Program-made: the position numbers and the translations under genes | The notes under the pieces: model-generated | Databases searched by the model: none | What the model was told of the DNA's origin: nothing | Seen by the model: only the letters and a program-made list of their open reading frames with translations | In this document: positions 47,786 to 56,224 of the stretch, piece after piece | Layout of the letters: every line of letters begins with the position of its first letter | How positions within the stretch are numbered: the first letter of the stretch is position 1 | Assembly: GCF_008831265.1 (NCBI RefSeq) | Contig: NZ_VTTH01000001.1 | Location: 744,001 to 808,000, forward strand | Reading direction: 5' to 3' | Length of the DNA: 64,000 nucleotides | Source: Lacisediminimonas profundi | GTDB lineage: Bacteria > Pseudomonadota > Gammaproteobacteria > Burkholderiales > Burkholderiaceae_D

Positions 47786-47817
47786 AAGGGTGACGTGAAA
47801 GCGTCACCCTTTTTTTT
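47786..47817 (+). terminator. Rho-independent terminator after ftsB
   Basis: GGGTGACG, six-base loop, CGTCACCC, then eight Ts. The stem is perfect. It ends the pyrG-kdsA-eno-ftsB unit and faces the convergent hslO gene. Confidence 0.95.
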
Positions 47818-47852
47818 CGAACGGACCTTTAACCGGGCCGGGGACTGGCCGC

Positions 47853-48779
47853 CTACTGTTTCAGATCGCCCGGCTGGCGAATCGCATCCACCATCAGATC
47901 CGTCGCGAACAGTTGCGCGCAATCCACCGCATCGAACTGGTAGTGCTGGCCGCAGAAATCGCAGTCGATCGCCAGGCTGTCCAGATCTGCCAGCGCGGAA
48001 TCTATCTCCTCGCGCCCCAGCATCTTCAGCATGTTGCCGACCCGTTCACGGCTGCAACTGCAGCGAAAGCTCGGATGCTGCGGATCGAATACGCGCACCG
48101 TTTCTTCCCAGAACAGCCGATGCATCAGCGTCTTGATATCGACTTGCAACATCTCCTCATTGCGCAGGGTCGACGCCAGTGTCACGACGTGGTTCCATTC
48201 ATCGAGATCGGCATCGCCGCCCTTGCCGCTGCCGCCTTCGCCCGGCAGCTTCTGCAGCAGCAAGCCGCGCGAAACCTTGTCGTCCGCAGCCAGCCACAAT
48301 TTCGTATCCAGTTGCTCCGAGCGCAGCATGTAATTCTCGATGACGGTCGCCACCGAATCGCCGTCCAGCGAGACGATGCCTTGGTAGGCCTGTTGCCCCG
48401 GCAGCTTTTCACGCGGATCGAGTGTGATCGCAAAGCGGCCGTGGCCATGCTGGTTCACCAATGTGCGCAGGCCCGCGTCATCCGGTATCGCGGCATCGGG
48501 CGCGTACTTGGCGGTTGCCCGCATTTGCAGCGCGGAATCGCACTCCACCACCAGCAGCGTGACCGGCCCGTCGCCATGTATCTGCATGACGATGGAACCG
48601 TCGAACTTCAGGTTGGCCGACAGCAGCGCCGCCGCCGACATCATCTCGCCTAGCAGCGAGCGGATCGCCTTCGGATACTGCCGCAGGGATTGCACCTGGA
48701 GCCAGGTTTCGGAGAGCTCGACCAGTTCGCCGCGCACGGCGCAGTCCTCGAACATGAATTTTTGCAGGGTGTCAGCCAT
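47853..48779 (-). CDS. hslO: Redox-regulated chaperone Hsp33
   Basis: A 308-residue chaperone. The N-terminal domain starts FMFEDCAVRGELVEL. The C-terminal redox switch holds four zinc-binding cysteines in SFRCSCSRERV and CDFCGQHY. Oxidation releases zinc, unfolds this part and activates holdase function. Its start overlaps the stop of the upstream gene (TAATG), so it is coupled to the carbonic-anhydrase-like gene. Confidence 0.95.
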   Translation of the reverse strand: MADTLQKFMFEDCAVRGELVELSETWLQVQSLRQYPKAIRSLLGEMMSAAALLSANLKFDGSIVMQIHGDGPVTLLVVECDSALQMRATAKYAPDAAIPDDAGLRTLVNQHGHGRFAITLDPREKLPGQQAYQGIVSLDGDSVATVIENYMLRSEQLDTKLWLAADDKVSRGLLLQKLPGEGGSGKGGDADLDEWNHVVTLASTLRNEEMLQVDIKTLMHRLFWEETVRVFDPQHPSFRCSCSRERVGNMLKMLGREEIDSALADLDSLAIDCDFCGQHYQFDAVDCAQLFATDLMVDAIRQPGDLKQ

Positions 48780-49303
48780 TATCCGATGCGCTTCAGGTTT
48801 GCCTGGTAGAACTGGCCGCGTTCGACATAGCTTTCAAAAGCGTGGTGCATGTTCTTGATGTCGGACTCTGACAGGGTTCGTACTGCCTTGGCAGGTGAGC
48901 CTATGATCAGCGAATTGTCTGGAAATTCCTTGCCCTCGGTCACCAGCGCGCCGGCGCCGACCAGGGAATTCTTGCCGATCCTGGCGCCGTTCAGGATCAC
49001 CGCCTGTATGCCGATCAGCGAGCCTTCGCCCACCGTGCACCCATGCAGCATGGCCTGGTGGCCGACCGTGACATTCTTTTCCAGCGTCAGCGGGAAGCCC
49101 GGGTCGGCGTGCAGCACTGCGCCGTCCTGCACGTTGCTGTTCTCGCCGATCGAGATGACATCGCTGTCACTGCGAACGATGGCGCCGAACCACACGCTGC
49201 AATACGCGGCCAGGCGGGCCTGGCCGATGACGGTGGCGGAATCGGCGACGTAGGCCGTGGGATGGACGTCGGGGACCAGTTGTCCCAGTTGGAAGATGGC
49301 CAT
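48779..49303 (-). CDS. Gamma-carbonic-anhydrase-like hexapeptide protein
   Basis: A 174-residue left-handed beta-helix protein of the YrdA/CaiE group. Hexapeptide repeats run through most of the protein (VIGQARLAAYCSVWFGAIVR, IGENSNVQDGAVLHAD). Metal-ligand histidines are in LHAD, VTVGHQAMLHG. The start at 49303 gives the normal family length. Members are often cofactor-binding or weak carbonic anhydrases. It precedes hslO by a one-base overlap, an arrangement that makes co-expression likely. Confidence 0.88.
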   Translation of the reverse strand: MAIFQLGQLVPDVHPTAYVADSATVIGQARLAAYCSVWFGAIVRSDSDVISIGENSNVQDGAVLHADPGFPLTLEKNVTVGHQAMLHGCTVGEGSLIGIQAVILNGARIGKNSLVGAGALVTEGKEFPDNSLIIGSPAKAVRTLSESDIKNMHHAFESYVERGQFYQANLKRIG

Positions 49304-49352
49304 GTAATAGAATCGAAAGTTTGCGGAATTGCGACATTCTACCGCCGTGAGC

Positions 49353-50258
49353 ATGAACCAACTTTCAATCGGGGACCGGCCTGAGGCCGGTGAACCGCGC
49401 GCTGAACCGCGCAATGAACCGCGTAACGACCTGCGCAGCGAACTGCGGGCAGCGGCGTTGGCGCTGCTTTGCGAAGACGATGTCCGGCGCAAGATCGACG
49501 GCGTGCGCCGCCTTGCGCTCGACTGGAAGCAGGGCGGCATGGTGCTCGACAGCGGCGCAAGCTTGCTTGCATCCCGGCCCTTGCCGGGTCGTCCGGCCAA
49601 ACCACTGCTGGTGCCGCCGCGGCAAGTGGGGCAGCGCTCGATGCGCGATGAGCAGGGCAGGGCCGTGTTGATCCATGCCCTTGCCCATATCGAGTTCAAT
49701 GCCGTGAACCTGGCGCTGGATGCAATCTGGCGTTTTGCCGGCATGCCCGATGCCTATTATTCCGACTGGTTGCAGGTGGCCGACGAAGAGGCGCTGCACT
49801 TCACGCTGCTCGAGGAGAACCTTCAGTCCAGGGCTTGTGCGTACGGCGATTTTCCAGCGCACGATAGCCTGTGGGACATGGCGGAAAAGACTGCCGGGGA
49901 TGTCCTGGCGCGCATGGCGCTGGTGCCGCGCACGCTGGAAGCACGCGGACTGGACGCTTCGCCTGCGGTGCGGGCCAAGCTGGCGCAAGCGGGGGATCAT
50001 GTGGCGGCGGCGATCCTCGACATCATCCTGCGTGACGAGATCGGACATGTCGCCATTGGCAACCGCTGGTACGGCTGGCTGTGCGAGCGGGCGCAACTGG
50101 ACCCGCTGCAAACCTATCGGGAGCTGGCGCAACAGCATCGCGCGCCGCATCCGCGTGGACCTTTCAACCTCGCCGCCCGCCGCGCGGCGGGTTTCACGGA
50201 CGCCGAACTGTATGCGCTGCAACAACAGGCATCAATGAAACCTGCGCGCGAAGCCTAG
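49353..50258 (+). CDS. DUF455 ferritin-like protein
   Basis: A 301-residue protein with an Arg/Glu/Pro-rich N-terminal stretch (EPRAEPRNEPRNDLRSELR) that looks like a short internal repeat. The helical ferritin-like domain follows, with iron-ligand-type residues in HALAHIEFNAV, ADEEALHFTLLEENL and RDEIGHVAIG. This fits the DUF455 family, related in fold to diiron proteins, of unknown reaction. It is divergent from the hslO pair with a 49-base gap. Confidence 0.82.
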   Translation: MNQLSIGDRPEAGEPRAEPRNEPRNDLRSELRAAALALLCEDDVRRKIDGVRRLALDWKQGGMVLDSGASLLASRPLPGRPAKPLLVPPRQVGQRSMRDEQGRAVLIHALAHIEFNAVNLALDAIWRFAGMPDAYYSDWLQVADEEALHFTLLEENLQSRACAYGDFPAHDSLWDMAEKTAGDVLARMALVPRTLEARGLDASPAVRAKLAQAGDHVAAAILDIILRDEIGHVAIGNRWYGWLCERAQLDPLQTYRELAQQHRAPHPRGPFNLAARRAAGFTDAELYALQQQASMKPAREA

Positions 50259-50325
50259 ACCAAACCCGGGCACGGGATTTTTGTGTTTAGAATGCATGGA
50301 CCATTTACTTGACGGAAGGCATCAG

Positions 50326-50574
50326 ATGACGAGAATGTTCAGGATGTTTGTTTGTGTCGGCATTGCCGCCTTTTCCCTGGCCGCTTGCCAGAAGAAAGAA
50401 GAACCACCACCGGGTCCCGCAGAGCAACTGGGACGCAAGCTTGACCAGGCGGCCACCCAAGGCGCGGTCGAGCTGAACAAGATGGGCGAGAACGCCGGTA
50501 AGGCGCTGGAGAAGGCGGGCGAGGCGATCCAGAACAAGGCTAAAGAGGCTCAGCAGGAAGCCGACAAGAAGTAA
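50326..50574 (+). CDS. Small lipoprotein with amphipathic helix
   Basis: An 82-residue protein. The signal peptide ends in the lipobox LAAC. The mature part begins QKKEEPPPGP and continues as one Ala/Lys/Glu-rich amphipathic helix (LGRKLDQAATQ, AGKALEKAGEAIQNKAKEA), apolipoprotein-like. A GGAAGG site supports the start at 50326. No assigned function; probably an envelope structural or stress protein. Confidence 0.8.
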   Translation: MTRMFRMFVCVGIAAFSLAACQKKEEPPPGPAEQLGRKLDQAATQGAVELNKMGENAGKALEKAGEAIQNKAKEAQQEADKK

Positions 50575-50576
50575 TG

Positions 50577-50606
50577 TTTTTCGGGGGGCATCGCCCCCCG
50601 AAAAAA
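50577..50606. terminator. Bidirectional terminator between convergent genes
   Basis: TTTTTCGGGGGGC, ATC loop, GCCCCCCGAAAAAA. A perfect GC stem flanked by T and A runs serves both the small lipoprotein gene (plus) and the acyl-CoA synthetase gene (minus), which converge here. Confidence 0.95.
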
Positions 50607-50616
50607 TCCAACACGC

Positions 50617-52302
50617 CTAGCCCAATCCCGCCCGCGCTTTCTCCATCTCCCGCAATACCCGCCGCTGGACCTTGCCGGTGGTCGTCATCGGCAGCTCATC
50701 CAGGAACTCGATCTCCTTCGGATACTCGTAAGGCGCCAGCTTGCCGCGCACGTGCTCCTGCAATTGCCTGGTGAGCTCGCGATCAGCCTGCGGGCCGCGC
50801 AAGGTATCCGGCGTCAACACCACGAACGCCTTCACCAGGTTGCCGCGCTCGCTGTCGGGCTTGGGCACGACGGCTGCGTTGATCACGCTTGGATGCTGTA
50901 CCAGGCAGTTCTCGATCTCCGACGGACCGATGCGATAGCCCGCCGCCTTGAACATGTCGTCGGCGCGGCCCTGGTACCACAGGTATCCATCTTCATCCAT
51001 CGATGCGAGGTCGCCGGTGCGGCACCAGTCGCCCGTGTATTTCTGTCGGGTTGCGTCCGGATTTTTCCAGTAGCCGAGGAAGAACACCGGGTCGGGATCG
51101 CCGTGGATGTCAAACCGGTGCACCGCCACTTCACCGGTCTGGCCGGCCCGCGCCAGCGCGCCGTCATCGTCGATCACCGCTACCCGGTGTCCCGGATAGG
51201 CGCGTCCCATGCTGCCGGCGCGCGCCGGCCATCGCGCGGCACTGTTGCCGACGATGTAGTTCATCTCGGTCTGGCCGAACATTTCGTTGATCGTAATGCC
51301 CAGCGCCGACTCGCCCCAGCGAAACACCGTCTCGCCCACCGCTTCGCCGGCGCTCATGACGGCGCGCAGCTTCAGGTCGAACTGCCTTCGCGGTTCCGGA
51401 TACGCCTTCATCATCATCTTGAGCGCTGTCGGGAACAGGAAGGTATTGGTGACGCCGTATTTCTCCAACAGCCTGAAAGCCGTGTCGGCGGAGAAGCGGC
51501 CGCGGTAGCCGACGATTGGCCGGCCGAAATAGAGGGCAGGCAGCAGCGCATTCATCAGGCCGCCGGTCCAGGCCCAGTCGGCAGGCGACCAGAGCACGTC
51601 GCCTTCTTGCGGAAACCAGTTCTGCGAGGCGACGAAGCCGGTCAGGTTGCCGATCAGCGCCGACTGCGGTATCAGCGCGCCTTTCGGCGGTCCGGTGGTG
51701 CCGCTGGTGTAGATCAGTATCGCGGCATCGCCGCTGAGGGTGTCGACCGGCTCGAACCGTGGACGCGCGCCCTGCATTTCGCGCTGCCAGTCGAGCATCT
51801 CCTCCGTACCGGCGTCGAGTGCGCAGTCGAGTCCAATTACTGTCTTCAGGTCCGGACAGTTGCTGCGGATACCGGCAAGATTGGCATAGCCGGCGCTGTC
51901 CACCAGCGCCAGCTTTGCTTCGCTGTCCTGCAAGCGGTATTCCAGTGCGTCCGGCCCGAACAGCACCGACAAGGGCATCGCGACCGCGCCCAGTTGATGG
52001 CAGGCGATATGCGCGACCGCTGTTTCCGGACGCTGCGGCAGCACGATGGCGACCCGATCGCCGCGCCCGACGCCGTGCTTTCGCAAGACATTGGAAAGCC
52101 GGTTAGCTTGCTCCTGAAGTTGGCCAAAGCTCAGGACTGCCTGGTCGCCGTCCTCTGATTCGTAATGGATGGCGATGCGCTCCGGCTCGCTTGCCCAGCG
52201 GCCGCAACAGGCCCGGGCAATATTGAAGTCGGCCGGCACGTGCCAGCGGAATTCGCGATAGAGCTGTTCGTATTGATCGGCGGGGGCGCGCCTTGCTTGC
52301 AT
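50617..52302 (-). CDS. Acyl-CoA synthetase (AMP-forming)
   Basis: A 561-residue member of the adenylate-forming superfamily. The P-loop-like motif ILIYTSGTTGPPKGAL is at about 200. FGQTEMNYIVGN holds the A5 motif, TGDWCRTGDLASMDEDGYLWYQGRADDMFKAAGYRIGP spans the hinge, and the catalytic Lys is in TTTGKVQRR at the C-terminus. It resembles medium-chain or acetyl-CoA-synthetase-like enzymes rather than Acs. A GGAG site precedes the ATG. An operator-like palindrome sits directly upstream. Confidence 0.88.
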   Translation of the reverse strand: MQARRAPADQYEQLYREFRWHVPADFNIARACCGRWASEPERIAIHYESEDGDQAVLSFGQLQEQANRLSNVLRKHGVGRGDRVAIVLPQRPETAVAHIACHQLGAVAMPLSVLFGPDALEYRLQDSEAKLALVDSAGYANLAGIRSNCPDLKTVIGLDCALDAGTEEMLDWQREMQGARPRFEPVDTLSGDAAILIYTSGTTGPPKGALIPQSALIGNLTGFVASQNWFPQEGDVLWSPADWAWTGGLMNALLPALYFGRPIVGYRGRFSADTAFRLLEKYGVTNTFLFPTALKMMMKAYPEPRRQFDLKLRAVMSAGEAVGETVFRWGESALGITINEMFGQTEMNYIVGNSAARWPARAGSMGRAYPGHRVAVIDDDGALARAGQTGEVAVHRFDIHGDPDPVFFLGYWKNPDATRQKYTGDWCRTGDLASMDEDGYLWYQGRADDMFKAAGYRIGPSEIENCLVQHPSVINAAVVPKPDSERGNLVKAFVVLTPDTLRGPQADRELTRQLQEHVRGKLAPYEYPKEIEFLDELPMTTTGKVQRRVLREMEKARAGLG

Positions 52303-52320
52303 GTGGTCTCCAGTATAATT

Positions 52321-52340
52321 ATTCGCACGATCGTTCGATT
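52321..52340. promoter_or_regulatory. 20-bp imperfect palindrome upstream of the acyl-CoA synthetase gene
   Basis: The halves ATTCGCACGA and TCGTTCGATT are mutual reverse complements at 8 of 10 positions, with a perfect ACGATCGT core. The site lies 19 bases before the synthetase start and next to a minus-strand TATACT (-10-like), so a repressor bound here would block transcription. It resembles TetR-type sites of fatty-acid genes; no regulator gene is adjacent. Confidence 0.55.
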
Positions 52341-52365
52341 AGCTGGACGATTCGCTTGTTCAGTT

Positions 52366-52437
52366 GACGTATCCGACGTATCCGATGCATCCGACATATC
52401 CGATGCATCCGACGTATCAGACCTGTCCGACGTATCA
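52366..52437. repeat. Eight tandem copies of a 9-bp repeat
   Basis: Units run GACGTATCC, GACGTATCC, GATGCATCC, GACATATCC, GATGCATCC, GACGTATCA, GACCTGTCC, GACGTATCA. The array fills the gap between the divergent acyl-CoA synthetase and alpha/beta hydrolase genes. It keeps one reading frame open, so it could be read as a TYPTYPMHP-like extension of the hydrolase from a TTG at 52364, but the hydrolase domain starts normally at 52481. Confidence 0.85.
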
Positions 52438-52480
52438 GTCGTCGCCCGCTGCCTGTCCTTCGTTCTTCTCTATTCGGTAC

Positions 52481-53362
52481 ATGAAGCCATCTCGTTCAGA
52501 ATTTATCACGGTACGCGGCCTGCGTTACCACTTGCGTCACTGGGGCGAGCCCGGCGCCCCCAAGCTGTTCATGATGCATGGCTGGATGGATGTCTCGGCA
52601 TCGTTCCAGTTCGTGGTCGATTGCCTGCAGAAGGAATGGCACGTGATTGCGCCGGACTGGCGCGGTTTCGGGCTGACCGAAGCACCCGGCACCGATACCT
52701 ACTGGTTCGCGGATTACATGGGCGACCTCGATGCGATCCTGCGCCACTGCTCGCCCGAGGAGCCGGTCAACCTGGTCGGGCACAGCATGGGCGGCAACGT
52801 GGTCTGCCAGTATGCGGGCGTGCGACCGCAGCGGATCCGCCGCCTGGTGAACCTGGAAGGCTTCGGCATGGCTGCGGTCGATCCGGACCAGGCCCCCGGA
52901 CGTATCGAAAAATGGCTGGATGAACTGAAGCAACCACTCACGCTGCGCGCTTATGACAGCCAGGGAAAAGTGGCGGCCCGCCTGCAAAAGACCAACCCGC
53001 GACTGTCGGACGAGCGCGCCGCATTCCTGGCGGCGCACTGGGCCGCGCCCGATTCGAACGGCCAGTGGAAGGTGCTGGGCGATCCGGTTCACAAGGGGCG
53101 CGGTCCGCTGCTGTACCGCGTTGACGAAGTGCTGGCGTGCTGGAAACGCGTCACGGCGCCGGTACTGTGGGTGGAAGCCGACGACACCACGGCGTGGAAA
53201 TGGATGGGGCCGAAGGACGTGGCGCGGATAGAGGTCGATCGCCGCATCGCCCACTTTCCCGATGTGCGCACGGCGATGATCCATGACGCAGGCCATATGC
53301 TGCATCATGATCAGCCGGAAGAACTTGCCGCCATGATAGAAGACTTCCTGCTCATGCCATGA
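52481..53362 (+). CDS. Alpha/beta hydrolase
   Basis: A 293-residue serine hydrolase. It opens with FITVRGLRYHLRHWGEPG, then the oxyanion segment MMHGWMDVSASF, nucleophile elbow GHSMGGNVV near residue 103, and a C-terminal His in HDAGHMLHHDQPE. The start at 52481 is chosen from the family N-terminus; no clear ribosome site precedes it. It lies divergent from the acyl-CoA synthetase gene, so it may act in the same lipid or acid pathway. Confidence 0.83.
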   Translation: MKPSRSEFITVRGLRYHLRHWGEPGAPKLFMMHGWMDVSASFQFVVDCLQKEWHVIAPDWRGFGLTEAPGTDTYWFADYMGDLDAILRHCSPEEPVNLVGHSMGGNVVCQYAGVRPQRIRRLVNLEGFGMAAVDPDQAPGRIEKWLDELKQPLTLRAYDSQGKVAARLQKTNPRLSDERAAFLAAHWAAPDSNGQWKVLGDPVHKGRGPLLYRVDEVLACWKRVTAPVLWVEADDTTAWKWMGPKDVARIEVDRRIAHFPDVRTAMIHDAGHMLHHDQPEELAAMIEDFLLMP

Positions 53363-53388
53363 GCCCGGGCAGGGGCCGGGCGTTTTTT
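53363..53388 (+). terminator. Rho-independent terminator after the alpha/beta hydrolase
   Basis: GCCCGG, seven-base loop, CCGGGC, then G and six Ts. It begins right after the stop codon of the hydrolase. Confidence 0.85.
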
Positions 53389-53462
53389 GCCAGGGCGAGC
53401 CTTTCTTCCCCGGGTAGCGTCCCCATATCCAAGCTAGTTTCCAGAAAAATCCGCGCCCACCA

Positions 53463-54299
53463 ATGCTTAATATCGATCTTCATTGCCACTCGAACATTTC
53501 CGACGGCCTGTTGCCTCCTGCTGAAGTGGCGGCACGGGCGCACGCCAACGGCGTGCATGTCTGGGCCCTGACTGACCATGATGAAGTGGCCGGCGTGGCG
53601 CAGGCGCGTGCGGCAGCGGCGGATCTGGGCATGCGGTATGTCGCCGGCGTCGAGATTTCCGTGACCTATGCAAACCAGACGGTGCATATCGTTGGCCTGA
53701 ACATCGACGAGACCGATGAAACATTGCTGGCAGGCCTGGCGCAGACACGTTCCGGGCGCGAGCGGCGTGCGCGCCTGATCGGTGACGAACTGGCGCGTGC
53801 GGGGATACCGGATGCATTTGAAGGCGCGGCGAGATTTGTCGGCAATCGGGACCTGATTTCCCGCACGCATTTTGCCCGTCACCTGATCGAGCAGGGCGTG
53901 TGCGCGGACACTTCCGAGGTGTTCCGCCGCTTCCTGGTGCAGGGGAAGCCGGGCTACGTCCCGCATCGGTGGGCCGGCCTTTCGGAAGCGATCGGCTGGA
54001 TTCGTGGCGCCGGCGGCAGTCCTGTGCTGGCACATCCCGGGCGTTACAAATACGATCCGCTGGCGTTTTCGGCGCTGCTGGATGACTTCAAGGAAGCGGG
54101 CGGCATTGGAATCGAGGTCGTGACCGGCAGTCATACCCCCGACCAATATGCCGAATATGCGCAGGTGGCGCGCCGCTATGGACTGCTGGCCTCGCGCGGC
54201 TCGGACTTCCACGGACCCGGCGAGTCACGAGTGGAACTTGGCACCTTGCCGCCACTTCCTGATAATCTGCTGCCGGTATGGCACGATTGGCAGTTGTAA
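53463..54299 (+). CDS. rnm: PHP-domain phosphoesterase, RNase AM-like
   Basis: A 278-residue PHP protein. Metal-binding motifs: DLHCHSNISDG at residues 5-15, ALTDHDEV near 35, GVEISV near 66, HPGRY near 193, and SDFHGPGE near 250. This layout matches YciV/TrpH, now known as the 5'-3' exonuclease RNase AM, which trims 5' ends of ribosomal RNA and digests short oligonucleotides. In many Betaproteobacteria it is followed by the YciO and trpS genes, as here (after htpX). Confidence 0.87.
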   Translation: MLNIDLHCHSNISDGLLPPAEVAARAHANGVHVWALTDHDEVAGVAQARAAAADLGMRYVAGVEISVTYANQTVHIVGLNIDETDETLLAGLAQTRSGRERRARLIGDELARAGIPDAFEGAARFVGNRDLISRTHFARHLIEQGVCADTSEVFRRFLVQGKPGYVPHRWAGLSEAIGWIRGAGGSPVLAHPGRYKYDPLAFSALLDDFKEAGGIGIEVVTGSHTPDQYAEYAQVARRYGLLASRGSDFHGPGESRVELGTLPPLPDNLLPVWHDWQL

Positions 54300-54529
54300 G
54301 GGACGTAGCTGCAAGCCTTGTGTTTGCCCAGGTCCTTGCCTTTACGTTTGTAACGCGGCGGTCACGACCTTGCCGGATGATATTGAAATCAATCCGGACA
54401 TCCCAATATAGACCTCGTTTCCGGCTGCCCGGATTTTGCTGAGACGATCTGCCGTTTTACCTGTTTCACGGATTCGCCGGCAACAACTAAAATCCATCGT
54501 CGTTTACATTGCGGAGAGAAAAGAGAAAT

Positions 54530-55408
54530 ATGAAACGCATCTTCCTGTTCCTTGCGACGAATATCGCCGTGGTCCTGGTGTTGACTGTCGTGCTGTCCGT
54601 ACTGGGCGTCGACCGCTTCCTCACCAGTTCCGGACTGAACCTGCCGATGTTGATGGTGTTTTCCCTGGTGGTGGGCTTCACCGGCTCGATCTTCTCGCTG
54701 TTGATCAGCAAGCCGATGGCCAAGTGGTCGACCGGCGCCCACGTGATCGAGGCACCGTCAAACTCGACCGAGCTGTGGCTGGTCGATACCGTGCGCAAGC
54801 TGGCAGAGCGGGCCGGCATCGCCATGCCCGAAGTTGCCGTCTACGAGGGCGAGGCGAATGCTTTCGCGACCGGCGCCTTCAAGAATTCGGCGCTGGTTGC
54901 CGTTTCCACCGGCCTGCTGGAAAGCATGACCCGCGACGAAGTTGAAGCAGTGTTGAGCCATGAGGTGGCGCACGTCGCCAACGGCGACATGGTGACGATG
55001 ACCCTGATCCAGGGCGTGGTGAATACCTTCGTGGTGTTCCTGTCGCGTGTCGTCGGTTATGCGGTTGATCGCGCCCTGTCGCGCGGCGACAATAACAGTG
55101 GTCCTGGCATCGGCTACACGGTGTCGGTCATTGTCTGCCAGATCGTGTTCGGCATCGCGGCTTCAGTCATCGTCGCCTGGTTCTCGCGTCACCGCGAGTT
55201 CCGCGCGGATGCCGGCGCAGCCCAGCTGATGGGTACGCCGCAGCCCATGATGAAGGCGCTGGCGCGGCTGGGCGGCATCGAGCCGAGCAGCCTGCCGCAG
55301 GGTCTCGCTTCGCTGGGCATCAATGACAAGCAGGGCATCATGGCATTGTTTTCGTCGCATCCGCCAATCGAGGACAGGATCGCGGCATTGCGGGAGTTTC
55401 AGCGCTAG
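54530..55408 (+). CDS. htpX: Membrane zinc metalloprotease HtpX
   Basis: A 292-residue HtpX of normal length. Two N-terminal membrane segments ([37 protein letters not shown]) precede the zinc motif [13 protein letters not shown], and two more follow it. The third ligand Glu is likely in [11 protein letters not shown]. It degrades damaged inner-membrane proteins together with FtsH. A GGAGAG site supports the start at 54530. A 12-bp repeat array starts in the stop codon. Confidence 0.95.
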   Translation: MKRIFLFLATNIAVVLVLTVVLSVLGVDRFLTSSGLNLPMLMVFSLVVGFTGSIFSLLISKPMAKWSTGAHVIEAPSNSTELWLVDTVRKLAERAGIAMPEVAVYEGEANAFATGAFKNSALVAVSTGLLESMTRDEVEAVLSHEVAHVANGDMVTMTLIQGVVNTFVVFLSRVVGYAVDRALSRGDNNSGPGIGYTVSVIVCQIVFGIAASVIVAWFSRHREFRADAGAAQLMGTPQPMMKALARLGGIEPSSLPQGLASLGINDKQGIMALFSSHPPIEDRIAALREFQR

Positions 55409-55478
55409 TATCAGCTTTACTATCAGCTTTACTATCAGCTTTAGTATCAGCTTTAGTATCAGCTTCAGTATCAGCACT
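55407..55478. repeat. Six tandem copies of a 12-bp repeat after htpX
   Basis: The unit AGTATCAGCTTT (variants with AC at the start or TC/CT near the end) occurs six times without interruption, starting inside the htpX stop codon. The array is AT-richer than its flanks. It is intergenic and short enough to change copy number by slippage. Confidence 0.88.
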
Positions 55479-55555
55479 AAAAGCAGCGCTGGAACCGTCC
55501 GGCTCCAGCCTGCATGTATTTTCCGGCGGCCCCGTGGCCGCCGTTTTCCATTCTC

Positions 55556-56182
55556 ATGAGCCAATTTTTCCAGATTCATCCCGACAACCCGCAGGCCCGG
55601 CTGATCAAGCAGGCGGCGCAGGTGATCCGCAGCGGCGGCATTGTCGCGCTGCCGACCGATTCCTGCTACGGCCTGGTCTGCCAGCTGGACGACAAGGCCG
55701 CGGTCGAGCGGCTGCGCCGCATCCGCGGCATCGATGACAAGCACCACCTGACGCTGCTCTGCCGCGACCTGAGCGAGATCGCCCAGTACGCCCGCATCGA
55801 CAACCGCCAGTACCGGCTGCTGAAGTCGGCCACGCCCGGTCCCTATACCTTTATCCTCGAGGCCACGCGCGAAGTGCCGCGCCGTCTCAGCCATCCATCG
55901 CGCAAGACCATCGGCCTGCGGGTGCCGGAGAGTGCCGTGGCGAGCGCATTGATCGAGGAACTTGGCCAGCCCCTGTTGGGGTCGACGCTGATCCTGCCAG
56001 GCGACGAGGAACCCCTTACCGACGCCCAGGAAATCCGCGAACGGCTGGAGAAACTGATCGACCTGGTGATCGAAGCCGGTCCCAGCACCACGGTGCCGAG
56101 CACGGTGATCGACCTCACCGGCGAGCAGCCCGAACTGGTGCGCCAGGGCCGCGGCGATCCTGCGCTGTTCGGCCTGTCGTGA
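55556..56182 (+). CDS. YciO-like protein (Sua5/YrdC family)
   Basis: A 208-residue protein of the threonylcarbamoyl-AMP synthase family, YciO branch. Conserved segments: GIVALPTDSCYGLVC near 30, KATPGPYTFILEAT-like block (SATPGPYTFILE), KTIGLRVPE and STVPSTVIDLTG near the C-terminus. YrdC makes the threonylcarbamoyl intermediate of tRNA t6A; YciO has weaker or different activity. It ends 42 bases before the site-2 protease gene. Confidence 0.87.
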   Translation: MSQFFQIHPDNPQARLIKQAAQVIRSGGIVALPTDSCYGLVCQLDDKAAVERLRRIRGIDDKHHLTLLCRDLSEIAQYARIDNRQYRLLKSATPGPYTFILEATREVPRRLSHPSRKTIGLRVPESAVASALIEELGQPLLGSTLILPGDEEPLTDAQEIRERLEKLIDLVIEAGPSTTVPSTVIDLTGEQPELVRQGRGDPALFGLS

Positions 56183-56224
56183 TCCGGCCCGGCGGCGCCG
56201 GGCCCCTCTGTTAGAATCGCCCCT

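Noticed and set aside
47735-48136. A plus-strand frame beginning just before the ftsB stop
   Set aside because: It runs through the ftsB terminator and antisense to hslO; low-complexity composition.
52366-52437. CRISPR-like array
   Set aside because: Units of 9 bp are directly adjacent with no spacers; it is a minisatellite. No cas genes are present.
52364-52480. N-terminal extension of the alpha/beta hydrolase through the 9-bp repeat
   Set aside because: It would start with TTG without a ribosome site, and the TYP/MHP repeat has no counterpart in the family. The ATG at 52481 gives a normal N-terminus.
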